NCBI RefSeq assembly: GCF_015679185.1 | Contig: NZ_CP064939.1 | Location: 1,488,001 to 1,552,000 of the forward strand | Source: Pedobacter endophyticus | GTDB lineage: Bacteria; Bacteroidota; Bacteroidia; Sphingobacteriales; Sphingobacteriaceae | Reading direction: 5' to 3' | DNA length: 64,000 bases | Part shown: positions 8,318-16,793 of the stretch, piece by piece | Layout of the letters: each line of letters opens with the position of its first letter | Numbering within the stretch: the stretch's first letter is position 1 | Program-made: the position numbers and the translations under genes | The notes under the pieces: generated by a model | The model's database searches: none | Told to the model about the DNA's origin: nothing | The model's input: only the letters and a program-made list of their open reading frames with translations

Positions 8318-9391
8318 TTACAGTTTCATCCGATAAACAGTGTACGGCGAGGTGCGCTTATTTACGCCGTTGTTGTATTCGGGCTGCTTTTGAATTTGCG
8401 AGCAACTGATATACAAATAGCCATCGGCAATGCTATAGCTATCGGGCCAAATCAAGGGATCGTCTTTAACCAACGTAGTCATTTTGTGGTTCTGGTCAAT
8501 TTTAAGGATACTGTAATTTTGCAGGTCGCCCAAATACAGGTTACCGGCTTTATCGAAGATCATCCCATCGGTGGTAGCAAAATGACCGAGATCTTCTACT
8601 TTTGCCGCAAGATCGGTTTCGCTCATACCGAAATTCCGCAGGTATTCCGTCTTTATTCGGTATAGCTTATCATCGGTTAAAGGTTTATAATAAACCCAGT
8701 TGCCATCGGGTGTTAGTGCAATGCCATCTGAATTCATTTTTACCGGTTTACCCTCTTTCATTAATTCGCGGCCATCGATAATGAACTTGTAAGCGGGATC
8801 GGATTTTGTAGAATAATGCGTACTCAAAACCCGCCGCATTTCGCCCGATGTTAGGTTGACAACGATAATGCCTCCACCTTTTGATTCACTGAGGTAGGCA
8901 AAGTTCTTTTGCACATCAACCCGCACGTCGTTTACATAAGCGGTATCAGGCACGAGGTTCATAAACGAATACGTGCGTTCGGGCAAATTGGTAGATTTAT
9001 TCATTTTTACCAGCCTGGCACCATTTCCTTGTATGGTTTTCATCATCGGTGCTGCCGGATCGAGTATCCACAAGCCGCCATTATCATCGATATAAACCGA
9101 CTGTACGCAAACCCATTTGTTTGTTCCATCTTGCCCGGATTGCCAGTTGTTCATTTCTGCGTTGGGATATGGCGTTACCGTGTTGCCCTCGGCTGTTACC
9201 ACGGCGTAACGGTAAATTTCTGACCAACGGGGATAATTGATCCATAATTTGCCGGAAGGTTCTTTTGCCAGGCCAGTAAGCTGATAGGTATCGTCTGAGA
9301 AGACAAGTTCGAGCTTTTGCTCCGCAGATCGGTTTTTCTTGCAAGAACTCAGCGCCAGGCCCATAATCATTAAAACGAGTAATCTTTTCAT
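8318..9391 (-). CDS. Yellow/major royal jelly-type lipoprotein
   Basis: A 357-residue lipoprotein: signal peptide with lipobox LALSSC, followed by KK, so it is probably anchored to the outer membrane. The rest is a beta-propeller of the MRJP/yellow type. Characteristic pieces are the Asp-rich start of blades (YIDDNGGLWILD), the VNDVRVD strand, SDGIALTPDGNWVYYKPL and TTDGMIFDKAGNLYLGD. Bacterial members are usually annotated as L-dopachrome tautomerase-related or SMP-30-like, without known substrate. It stands with unrelated small genes, so the context adds nothing on function. Confidence 0.82.
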   Translation of the reverse strand: MKRLLVLMIMGLALSSCKKNRSAEQKLELVFSDDTYQLTGLAKEPSGKLWINYPRWSEIYRYAVVTAEGNTVTPYPNAEMNNWQSGQDGTNKWVCVQSVYIDDNGGLWILDPAAPMMKTIQGNGARLVKMNKSTNLPERTYSFMNLVPDTAYVNDVRVDVQKNFAYLSESKGGGIIVVNLTSGEMRRVLSTHYSTKSDPAYKFIIDGRELMKEGKPVKMNSDGIALTPDGNWVYYKPLTDDKLYRIKTEYLRNFGMSETDLAAKVEDLGHFATTDGMIFDKAGNLYLGDLQNYSILKIDQNHKMTTLVKDDPLIWPDSYSIADGYLYISCSQIQKQPEYNNGVNKRTSPYTVYRMKL

Positions 9392-9441
9392 AACTATTTT
9401 TCTATGCTATGTTTGAATTGATGCTGCCAACAACACCACAG

Positions 9442-9732
9442 TTAAATGTCGCGATCGGGTACACCTGGTTCGGGATCGGGATTTTCTTTCACGTCGTTCA
9501 GGTCGGGTCTTTCGTCATCGCTTTCACTCTCGCTTATAGGTCCATCAGAAGGTAAAGAACCGGTATCATCGCCTAATTCGGGCGCTGCAGCATCTTCACC
9601 GCTAATATCGGTACCCCCCATGCCGCTCGACTGCCCTGTGTTGGTAATTTCAGGATTGTTGCCTGCATTTTCGCTTGTATCGCCACTGGTAACCTTGTTA
9701 CCTTCTTGCTCTAATTCTTTGTTTTCGTCCAT
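9442..9732 (-). CDS. Small acidic disordered protein
   Basis: A 96-residue protein dominated by Glu, Asp, Gly, Ser, Asn and Pro, with no hydrophobic stretch. It is probably disordered and soluble. An alternative 100-residue frame exists on the other strand over the same bases. I prefer this one because it is co-directional with its neighbours, ends 51 bases upstream of the yellow-type gene, and has the same odd composition as the protein at 7965-8198. Function unknown. Confidence 0.5.
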   Translation of the reverse strand: MDENKELEQEGNKVTSGDTSENAGNNPEITNTGQSSGMGGTDISGEDAAAPELGDDTGSLPSDGPISESESDDERPDLNDVKENPDPEPGVPDRDI

Positions 9733-9752
9733 GATGTTTATTTTTTAATTGT

Positions 9753-10109
9753 TTAACGTTTGTTGCTCCAATCGGTAAGTAATACACTAACCAGCCCGAC
9801 GCTAAGCAGCGCCAGGTTGAAGCGAAAAATTCTTTTATCGGATTTTATTTGCTCACATGCGCTCAGGAGTGCAATGCCGGCAAGGTTCAGTACGTCGATA
9901 TTTCGGTGCATGTGTAATGGCAGCAGCCGCTTTAACGCAAACCTGTAATCAGTTAGCGCACCATAGAGCAGCACTTCCACGCCAATAGCCTGATATAGCC
10001 GCGTTGTATTCTTATTTGCGCCGAGCAACGCCGGAACGGTTAGCGATGCGAGGCCAAAAGCGTAATCGGCAATGCCATGTGCCGAAGGCGACATTGGTTT
10101 CGTTTTCAT
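9753..10109 (-). CDS. Small integral membrane protein, function unknown
   Basis: A 118-residue protein with about four hydrophobic segments (roughly residues 16-32, 40-55, 70-84 and 95-112) and the N-terminal motif SPSAHGIADYAFG. Short membrane proteins beginning in this way occur widely in Bacteroidota, and their function is not established. It is followed 20 bases later by the acidic-protein gene, so the two may be co-transcribed. Confidence 0.6.
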   Translation of the reverse strand: MKTKPMSPSAHGIADYAFGLASLTVPALLGANKNTTRLYQAIGVEVLLYGALTDYRFALKRLLPLHMHRNIDVLNLAGIALLSACEQIKSDKRIFRFNLALLSVGLVSVLLTDWSNKR

Positions 10110-10335
10110 AAGCTTTGTTTAATTATAGAACCAGTGCAATTACGGTTTTGTTCAACCGAATTGACAAATAGGTATTTCGCCACAATAGTGGTAATTTATA
10201 CGTTTAATGCGTTCAATGATGGAAGGATGGAGATATAGCTGAAGCATTAAGATCCCCGCCTGCGCGGGGATGACGATTTATCAAAGGATGTGTCGAACTC
10301 GCTCGCTTCTGTACCGTACAGTTCGGCCTGCTGCA

Positions 10336-11373
10336 CTAGGAATTAAAAATATTTTGATTAACTGGTTTCGAAGAGTCGCGAATTTCCAGCTTCGCATCGA
10401 GTGTTATAAAAATTTTGTCTTTAGATGAATTGTCCGACATTCGGTACAGTAATGTTTCTATGATTTTCGTCGCAATTTCTTCTAACGGCTGCGATATTGC
10501 GGTTATTGATGGTTTGAGGTAACGCAACATATCGAGATCATCGAAAGAAACCACGGCCATATCTTCCCCGATTTTGAGTTCGGCTGCGACAAGAGCGTCC
10601 AGCCCATCAACACTGAGGTAGTTACACGAAAATATTACGGCATCGAGTTCGTTGTTTTTTAGCAAGAAGCTTTTTATTTCATCAACGCTCTGTTTTTTAT
10701 TCTGGTAGTTGATTCGTTTTACGCAGGTTTCTAACCCGTGTGTCCGAACAGCGTTTTCATAGCCAATCTCGCGATCTACCATTTGCTTTTCGTCGGTTTC
10801 TATAGTTACAAAAGCAATGTGCTTATAACCATTAGCCTGGAGATGATCTACAGCCTGTTTCACACTGTTTTCGTTATCAATCAGAACATAGTCGCTATCA
10901 ATTGCAGGCAAATATCGGTCGAACAGGACCACAGGAATGCCTGATGCGATAATCCGCTGCACTTCTTCTTCAAGTCCGCCGGGTAAGGCGATGATAAATC
11001 CATCGACACACCGCCCGCTAAAAACTTCGAGAATTTCGCTTCCTCTTTTCTTATTGTTTTTTGTACTGCTAAAAAGTATGTTATAACCGTACTCTGAAGC
11101 TATTTCGTCGATAAACCTTGCAATTCCAGAGAAAAAAGGCTGCGAAATTTCATCAACGATGAAACCGATAGTCTTTGTTTTTCCAGTTCTGAAGCTTTTG
11201 GCAAGTGCGTTGGGCTGGTAATTTAGCTTGGCCACTAGTTCCTCTACCTTTTCAATAAGCTCATCGCTGATTTTCTTTTCCCTTCCTTTTCCATTGATAA
11301 CAAAAGAAACCGTGGTGGTCGAAGTACCAAGCTGCTTCGCGATGTCTTTTATCGATACTTTCTTTTCTCTCAC
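10336..11373 (-). CDS. LacI-family transcriptional regulator
   Basis: A 345-residue regulator with an N-terminal LacI helix-turn-helix (VSIKDIAKQLGTSTTTVSFVINGK, then hinge helix YQPNALAKSFRTGKTKTIG). A periplasmic-binding-protein-like sensor follows from about residue 62 to 330 (IGFIVDEISQPFF, DGFIIALP, VVLFDRY, VVSFDDLD). The start is GTG; no ATG lies nearby and an in-frame stop precedes it. It most likely senses a sugar or uronate. It is not beside the genes it might control, but LacI-type palindromes occur upstream of the mannan operon (56573) and the glucuronidase operon (61623). A link to either is a guess. Confidence 0.88.
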   Translation of the reverse strand: MREKKVSIKDIAKQLGTSTTTVSFVINGKGREKKISDELIEKVEELVAKLNYQPNALAKSFRTGKTKTIGFIVDEISQPFFSGIARFIDEIASEYGYNILFSSTKNNKKRGSEILEVFSGRCVDGFIIALPGGLEEEVQRIIASGIPVVLFDRYLPAIDSDYVLIDNENSVKQAVDHLQANGYKHIAFVTIETDEKQMVDREIGYENAVRTHGLETCVKRINYQNKKQSVDEIKSFLLKNNELDAVIFSCNYLSVDGLDALVAAELKIGEDMAVVSFDDLDMLRYLKPSITAISQPLEEIATKIIETLLYRMSDNSSKDKIFITLDAKLEIRDSSKPVNQNIFNS

Positions 11374-11518
11374 TTTGAATACTTTATTGTTATTACCTGT
11401 CGTCTGCTGCGCTCGAAGTAGCTAAGGTAAAAAAAAAGTGATAAACCGAAGTTTATAACTGAACTTCAGCTGCTTCATCGATGGGTTAGCCAAATGAATG
11501 AAACACCAATTAAGAACA

Positions 11519-11640
11519 GTCGTAGCGAGACGCTACCAATGCTATTAAGTTAAGCTTGTCAATTGTTATCCGATAGCTATCAGATCTGACAATATTTTTT
11601 CGTTTTATCCTTAACTTAATAGCATTGGAGACGCTACGAC
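11519..11640. repeat. Inverted-repeat element of about 120 bp
   Basis: The left arm (11519-11554) contains GTCGTAGCG and CCAATGCTATTAAGTTAAG; the right arm (11610-11640) carries the same pieces in reverse complement. A nested TTGTCA / TGACAA pair lies inside. It looks like a small non-coding foldback element. It fills most of the 307-base gap between the LacI gene and the HTCS gene, in which I see no gene. Confidence 0.65.
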
Positions 11641-11680
11641 GAGTTGAGTTGATCTCTCAGGCTAACTACCGCCCATGCTA

Positions 11681-14600
11681 CTAAACCACGTTATCCTGCT
11701 TCGCCTTATTAGTCAAATAAGCTTTTGGTGTATAACCGTACTGCTTTTTAAACTCGCGGCTAAAATATTTCGCATCATTGAAACCAACGAGGTAAGCCAC
11801 TTCCGATACGTTATGAATCTTCGATTCGAGTAAAACGGCGGCCTTTTTTAAGCGGATTGATTTGATAAAATCGTTGACCGACAAATCGGTTATCGCCCTT
11901 ATTTTTTTATAAAGTACGGGCTGGCTCATCCCCACCTCCTTAGCCAGTTCATAAACCCCAAAATCCTGATCGGTCATCCTATCCTCTATACATTTAATGG
12001 CATTGATAATAAATTTATGATCAACGGTGTTAACGGTTACATCCTGCGGTTGGAGCGTTACCTGCTCACTAAATTTTCTGCGCATATTTGCCCGCGATTG
12101 CAAAAGGTTTTTCACGTTCAACAAGAGAAGCTCCACGCTAAAAGGCTTGGTAATATAACTATCAGCCCCTGTTTCCAAACCGCTAACCTGCTGCGCATGT
12201 GCAGCCCTTGCGGTTAACAATATCACGGGGATATGTGCCGTTCGCACATCATTTTTAAGCTGCTTGCACAACTCCAATCCATCCATAACGGGCATCATCA
12301 CATCGCAAACAATTAAATCGGGTATGTGCGTACTGGCCATTTCCCACCCATTTTTACCGTCTTCGCTTTCCAAAACCTGATAAAATGCACCTAATGTGGT
12401 TTGCAAAAGCTGTCTGATCTCTGCATTATCCTCAACAATCAATACCGTTTCCTTATTTGGATATTTTGCGGATGTAGTTTCGTTAACAACAGTTTCGGGC
12501 GGAAGTACAGGCGAATATAACGAATGATTGTGTGCTGCATGCTCCTTTTCGTTTGCTGTTTCGAGCCCATTATTCCCTTTCTTTAAAACAACCGTAAAAC
12601 AAGTGTCGCCCGCTTCAAATTCAGTTTCAGGCTTACTTTTTAACAACAAATTGCCGTGGTGTGCATTTACAATACTTTTTGAAAGGGCCAAGCCTATGCC
12701 CGAGCCGATATGTGCCACTCCGGGACTCTCGACCTGAAAAAAATCGCTGAACAATTTATCCCGGCTATGCTCAGGGATTCCGACGCCATTATCCCGCACT
12801 TCAATGCAAACCACATCTTGATCTTCGGTAATGAGGATCCGAATTGACCCATTATTTTTGGTAAACTTAAAGGCGTTGGAGAGCAGGTTAAAAAAAACCT
12901 TCTCCATTTGGGTTTTATCAAACCAAATCTCGGTCGATGCCACCTTGGCTACAAAGGTGTAGGTAATGTTGCGGCTCTCGGCCAGCTGACTGAAGGACTG
13001 ATAAATTTCGTGCACAAAATTTACAATATCCTGTTTGGCTGCATACAGCCTGAGGTTTCCGGTTTCAGTTTTTCTAAAATCCATCAACTCATTAATCAGC
13101 CGCATTAACCGATCGGCGTTTTGCTTAATCGGCACCACCTGTTGGTGTATTTCGGGCAGGTTATGGCTGCTTTTTAAGAGTCGCTCCAAGGGCCCAAGGA
13201 TCAGGGTAAGTGGCGTTCTGATTTCGTGAGAAACGTTGGTAAAAAACCGCAATTTCATTTGCTGTATATCTTTGGTGCGTTTCAACAGCGCCCGGAGGAA
13301 CAAAAATCTCACCACCAAAAAAAGAATGGCAGAAAACGCTATAAAATAAAGCAGGTAAGCCCACCACGTTGCCCAAACGGCAGGTTTAATAATCACCTCG
13401 GTAACTGAAACGGCCTTCCCGGGAATACCATCATTATTTGTTGCCTTAACTAAAAAGCGATATTTGCCGGCAGGAAGGTTGGTGTAGGTAGCACTCGGTG
13501 TAGCCGTGTAGTTCCATTCGCGATCGTAGCCCGCTAAAAAATAGCCGTACTTGTTCTTATCTGGTTTAACAAAGTTTAACAAGGCAAACTCAATGGTAAA
13601 GTGGTTTTGATTGTGTTTAAACACCAATTTTTTCGAATCGTTTATGGGTGCCCGCAATAATCCATCGTCGCCATTAACCTGAACAGGCTGGTTAAATAGC
13701 TTGAGTTCCGTCAAAATAAGTGGCGATACATACTTGTTCAGCTGAATATCCCTCGGGTAAAAGGATGTAAGCCCGTTTATTCCACCTAAAAAAATCTCCC
13801 CACGGCTATCTTTAAAGTACGATCGGGCGTTAAATTCATTGCCCGCCAGGCCATCGCTCTTGGTGTAATTTCTAAATCTGCCCGTTGCTGGGTTCAGCTC
13901 CGAAAGGCCGTTCGCTGTGCTGATCCATAAATTCTGTTTCTCATCCTCAACCACACTTAAAACATTATTGTTAATCAATCCGTTATGTTCGGTATACGTT
14001 TTAAACTGATTGGTTTTGGGATGATAAATGCTCAGGCCACCAAAATAAGTTCCGATTAAGATATGGCCAGCGCTGTTTTCTGCAATGCAGTTAATATAAT
14101 CCGATTGTAGCTTGCCTTCCCTTGTTTCGTCTCTGTAAAATTGGGTAAACTGCTTTGTAATGAAGTTAAAACGGTACAGGCCAGCATTGGTACCAATCCA
14201 CAAATCGCCTCGGCTGTCTTCAAAAAGATGCTGAATCGTTTTGTTAACCAAGTAACGATCCAAAGTGCTTTTGGTGGTTTGCGCCGGATATTTGCCGTTT
14301 TGCTGACGTAGCGTAGTCAACCCGTTTTGTGAACCTACCCAAACCGTTCCACGGCGATCGACCTGCAGGGCAACAATTTCTGCCGAGCCAATTGCCCCCG
14401 CGCTGTTCTTTACGTTTTTTACATGTTGAAATCGTCCCGTTGCCGGGTCAAAGATATTTAAGCCGCCGCGGTGCGTACCAATAATCAGCCTGTTGCTTCC
14501 CCTACCCTCGCTAACCATCATTTTGATCAGGTTTGAACTGATGCTGTTCGGATCTTCGGAGTTGGTTTTGTAGCTTTTAAAGCTATTCGTTTTTCTATTG

Positions 14601-15748
14601 TAGTAATTGAGTCCACCACCTTCAGTACCGATCCACAGGTTATGTTGGCTATCCTCTACCATGGCGCTGATTACATTGCCGCTGATACTGGGCGTAAACC
14701 TGCTGTTGCGATACACCTTAAACTTGGTTGTAACGGGATAAACCATGTTTACGCCACCAAAATAGGTACCCACCCAAGTGTTTTTGTTTCTATCGATAAA
14801 AATACTGTGAATGGAATTATGGCTGATGGTATTGTTGATTTCGGGATCGTGCTGATAGTTTACAAACCTGAGGTTTTTAGGATTGAGGATACTTAAACCA
14901 TCTTGTGTACCTACCCACAGCTGGCCGTTTGGGTTTGCAACCACCTCCCGAATATCGTTGTGAATAAGTGAATGAGGGTTGCTGTTATCGTGAAAAAACA
15001 CTTGCATACTACCGCTTAATGGATGATATCGGCAGAGGCCATTGGCTGTGCCTATCCAAATATTGCCCGCATCATCGGCCGTAAGTGCAGTGACATAATT
15101 GGATGGAAGCGCTTGCCTAAAGTGCATTTTACGGCATTCATATTTTCCGTTTTTTAAATTGATGGTAAAGATTCCGTTGCCCGTGCCTACCCAAACTTCA
15201 CCATTTTTAGCTTTAAAAATGGCGTAAATGCTATTTGCCGGATCGTTTGGTTGGTTGCCGAAACGAAAGGTTTTAAACCGATCGCTTTTATCGCTCGTCA
15301 ACAGGTTCAACCCGTTTAAGGTACCCACCCAAATCTGCTTGTTCCGATCTTGATAAACAACTTCTATACCCTTGCTGCTTAGTCCTTTAATTAGCTGAAA
15401 ATCGTCGGTTTTTTCGTTATAGCGGTTTAAGCCTGCAGTTGTGCCCACCCAAATCGTTCCTTTGGTATCGGTAAGGATCGAAGTGATTTCGCCATTTGAA
15501 ATACTGCCAGCGATTTTTGGATCGTGCTTGTAGGTTTTAAAGTGATGTCCGTCGTACCGATTTAACCCCTGTCTGGTGCCGAGCCAAATCAATCCCGTAC
15601 TATCTTGCGCAATAGCAATTACAGAATTTTGAGATAAGCCGTTCTCCACGGCCAGATTTGAAAATGACAATTGAGCCTTAGCAGGAAAAATTGCAAGCGA
15701 AATCGACAGGCAGAGCAAAACTTGAACGAGCCGATTACACTTCATCAT
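11681..15748 (-). CDS. Hybrid two-component system (HTCS) sensor-regulator of PUL1
   Basis: A 1355-residue one-protein signalling system. After a signal peptide (MMKCNRLVQ...AKA) come fourteen propeller repeats of the W[VIL]GT-x-x-GL type, two seven-bladed sensors in the periplasm, then a Y_Y_Y domain. One membrane segment near 796-820 leads to the cytoplasmic part: HisKA with the phospho-His in FTNVSHEIRTPL (about 841), an HATPase, a receiver with the Asp in VCDVMMPVMDG (about 1147) and an AraC-type DNA-binding domain (about 1260-1350). A GTG-started longer version is possible, but the signal peptide fixes the ATG at 15748. Such proteins bind oligosaccharides and switch on the neighbouring SusC/SusD operon, here the divergent one at 16304. 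Confidence 0.95.
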   Translation of the reverse strand: MMKCNRLVQVLLCLSISLAIFPAKAQLSFSNLAVENGLSQNSVIAIAQDSTGLIWLGTRQGLNRYDGHHFKTYKHDPKIAGSISNGEITSILTDTKGTIWVGTTAGLNRYNEKTDDFQLIKGLSSKGIEVVYQDRNKQIWVGTLNGLNLLTSDKSDRFKTFRFGNQPNDPANSIYAIFKAKNGEVWVGTGNGIFTINLKNGKYECRKMHFRQALPSNYVTALTADDAGNIWIGTANGLCRYHPLSGSMQVFFHDNSNPHSLIHNDIREVVANPNGQLWVGTQDGLSILNPKNLRFVNYQHDPEINNTISHNSIHSIFIDRNKNTWVGTYFGGVNMVYPVTTKFKVYRNSRFTPSISGNVISAMVEDSQHNLWIGTEGGGLNYYNRKTNSFKSYKTNSEDPNSISSNLIKMMVSEGRGSNRLIIGTHRGGLNIFDPATGRFQHVKNVKNSAGAIGSAEIVALQVDRRGTVWVGSQNGLTTLRQQNGKYPAQTTKSTLDRYLVNKTIQHLFEDSRGDLWIGTNAGLYRFNFITKQFTQFYRDETREGKLQSDYINCIAENSAGHILIGTYFGGLSIYHPKTNQFKTYTEHNGLINNNVLSVVEDEKQNLWISTANGLSELNPATGRFRNYTKSDGLAGNEFNARSYFKDSRGEIFLGGINGLTSFYPRDIQLNKYVSPLILTELKLFNQPVQVNGDDGLLRAPINDSKKLVFKHNQNHFTIEFALLNFVKPDKNKYGYFLAGYDREWNYTATPSATYTNLPAGKYRFLVKATNNDGIPGKAVSVTEVIIKPAVWATWWAYLLYFIAFSAILFLVVRFLFLRALLKRTKDIQQMKLRFFTNVSHEIRTPLTLILGPLERLLKSSHNLPEIHQQVVPIKQNADRLMRLINELMDFRKTETGNLRLYAAKQDIVNFVHEIYQSFSQLAESRNITYTFVAKVASTEIWFDKTQMEKVFFNLLSNAFKFTKNNGSIRILITEDQDVVCIEVRDNGVGIPEHSRDKLFSDFFQVESPGVAHIGSGIGLALSKSIVNAHHGNLLLKSKPETEFEAGDTCFTVVLKKGNNGLETANEKEHAAHNHSLYSPVLPPETVVNETTSAKYPNKETVLIVEDNAEIRQLLQTTLGAFYQVLESEDGKNGWEMASTHIPDLIVCDVMMPVMDGLELCKQLKNDVRTAHIPVILLTARAAHAQQVSGLETGADSYITKPFSVELLLLNVKNLLQSRANMRRKFSEQVTLQPQDVTVNTVDHKFIINAIKCIEDRMTDQDFGVYELAKEVGMSQPVLYKKIRAITDLSVNDFIKSIRLKKAAVLLESKIHNVSEVAYLVGFNDAKYFSREFKKQYGYTPKAYLTNKAKQDNVV

Positions 15749-15854
15749 TAATGGAAATATTTTTTTTAAGGACTCAGTAAATATATAAAATTTCTTTTCA
15801 GCGAGAAATGAAAGCACAGGGTAGGTGGAATTGATGCCTGTGGTTTATCATTTT

Positions 15855-15994
15855 GCTGGTCGGTGGGGACACCGACCAATAGATAAAAAGTTATCCAAGA
15901 AAGGTCAGTTGCTTATGGCCTAGAGAAGTCAAGTTTTTAAAACTTGACTTCTCTTACACTCGCCTTATTCTACTGGTTGGTGTCCCCACCAATC
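15855..15994. repeat. Foldback element with terminal inverted repeats
   Basis: GGTCGGTGGGGACACC near 15858 and the related inverted copy GGTGTCCCCACCAA near 15979 form the ends. Between them is a 33-bp perfect palindrome (15922-15954) built from AGAGAAGTCAAGTTTT and its complement. Almost the same palindrome lies at 30911-30941 and 41458-41488. The rest of the 555-base gap between the HTCS gene and the PUL1 operon should contain the operon promoter and regulator site, but I could not pick out a convincing box. Confidence 0.6.
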
Positions 15995-16303
15995 AAATGT
16001 GAATCACCCAGATTATTCGCTTTCATGCGGTAAATCATTCCCAAACCATCCTATTTATTCAATTTTCTACCATTTTCTTTTAAATATTCATCTTTTTTTA
16101 AAGCCAAATAGCCCAGTTTTGATTTAACCAAATGAGCATCGCTACACTTTATAGTTCAAGGTACTGCCAGCGATTAACATGACAACCAACTAATAAATTA
16201 CCCTAACCTAACTATGCATTAACCAACCAAAAAACCCAAAAAACCAACACGAATCGATCGTTTGACCCTGATCAATTCAAACTAACCCTAAACAACCAAA
16301 CTC

Positions 16304-16777
16304 ATGAAATCAATCTCTTTTTTAAAGGGGGTCAGGGTGCTATGCCTTTGCCTACCCTTGCTGTTATTCTCTTGCAAAAAGGAAGATACTTCAGCCATTT
16401 ACACGCTGAGACAGTGGAAAGTAGACTTAACTACAGGCAATGTTTTACCTGCTATTTCGGGCAGAACCGACCATGCGGTTGCTGTATTTTATTTAATGAC
16501 CGACAATAAGCTTTACTACTACCTGTATTTTGATAGCCCACTAAACAATAACGATGTTCCGCTTAAGGGTAGCATTTATACGGGCGCAAACGGAACAAGC
16601 GGCACCGTATTAATTGAGCTGGCTAACGAAGCCTTTGACGCCAACAGGGAGGTAAAAGGCGCTGTTGAGCTTAGCCAACAGGTTATTGCCGACTTAAATA
16701 CCAAAACCAATTATTTGCAGATCTCATCCTCGCAACAGCCAAACGGACTGGTAAGGGGCGCAATGCAATCTTATTAA
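16304..16777 (+). CDS. CHRD-domain lipoprotein, first gene of PUL1 operon
   Basis: A 157-residue lipoprotein with signal peptide and lipobox (LLLFSCKK), so outer-membrane anchored. The remainder resembles the CHRD domain: paired strands DHAVAVFYLMTDNKLYYYLYF, an xGSIYTGANGTSGTVLIEL stretch and the closing NGLVRGAMQ. CHRD domains occur in chordin and in many bacterial secreted proteins; their role in sugar loci is unknown. It lies 16 bases ahead of the first SusC gene and is presumably the first gene read from the promoter in the HTCS-facing gap. Confidence 0.72.
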   Translation: MKSISFLKGVRVLCLCLPLLLFSCKKEDTSAIYTLRQWKVDLTTGNVLPAISGRTDHAVAVFYLMTDNKLYYYLYFDSPLNNNDVPLKGSIYTGANGTSGTVLIELANEAFDANREVKGAVELSQQVIADLNTKTNYLQISSSQQPNGLVRGAMQSY

Positions 16778-16793
16778 CCCTTAAGCTTATATC

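Noticed and set aside
9446-9748. Plus-strand frame of 100 codons opposite the acidic protein
   Set aside because: Serine/proline-rich mirror of the acidic protein; direction disagrees with the neighbouring genes and no promoter is visible.
10250-10275. Terminator for the small membrane-protein gene (tccccgcctgcgcgggga hairpin)
   Set aside because: It lies upstream of that gene's start on the minus strand and downstream of nothing on the plus strand; more likely part of a dispersed repeat.
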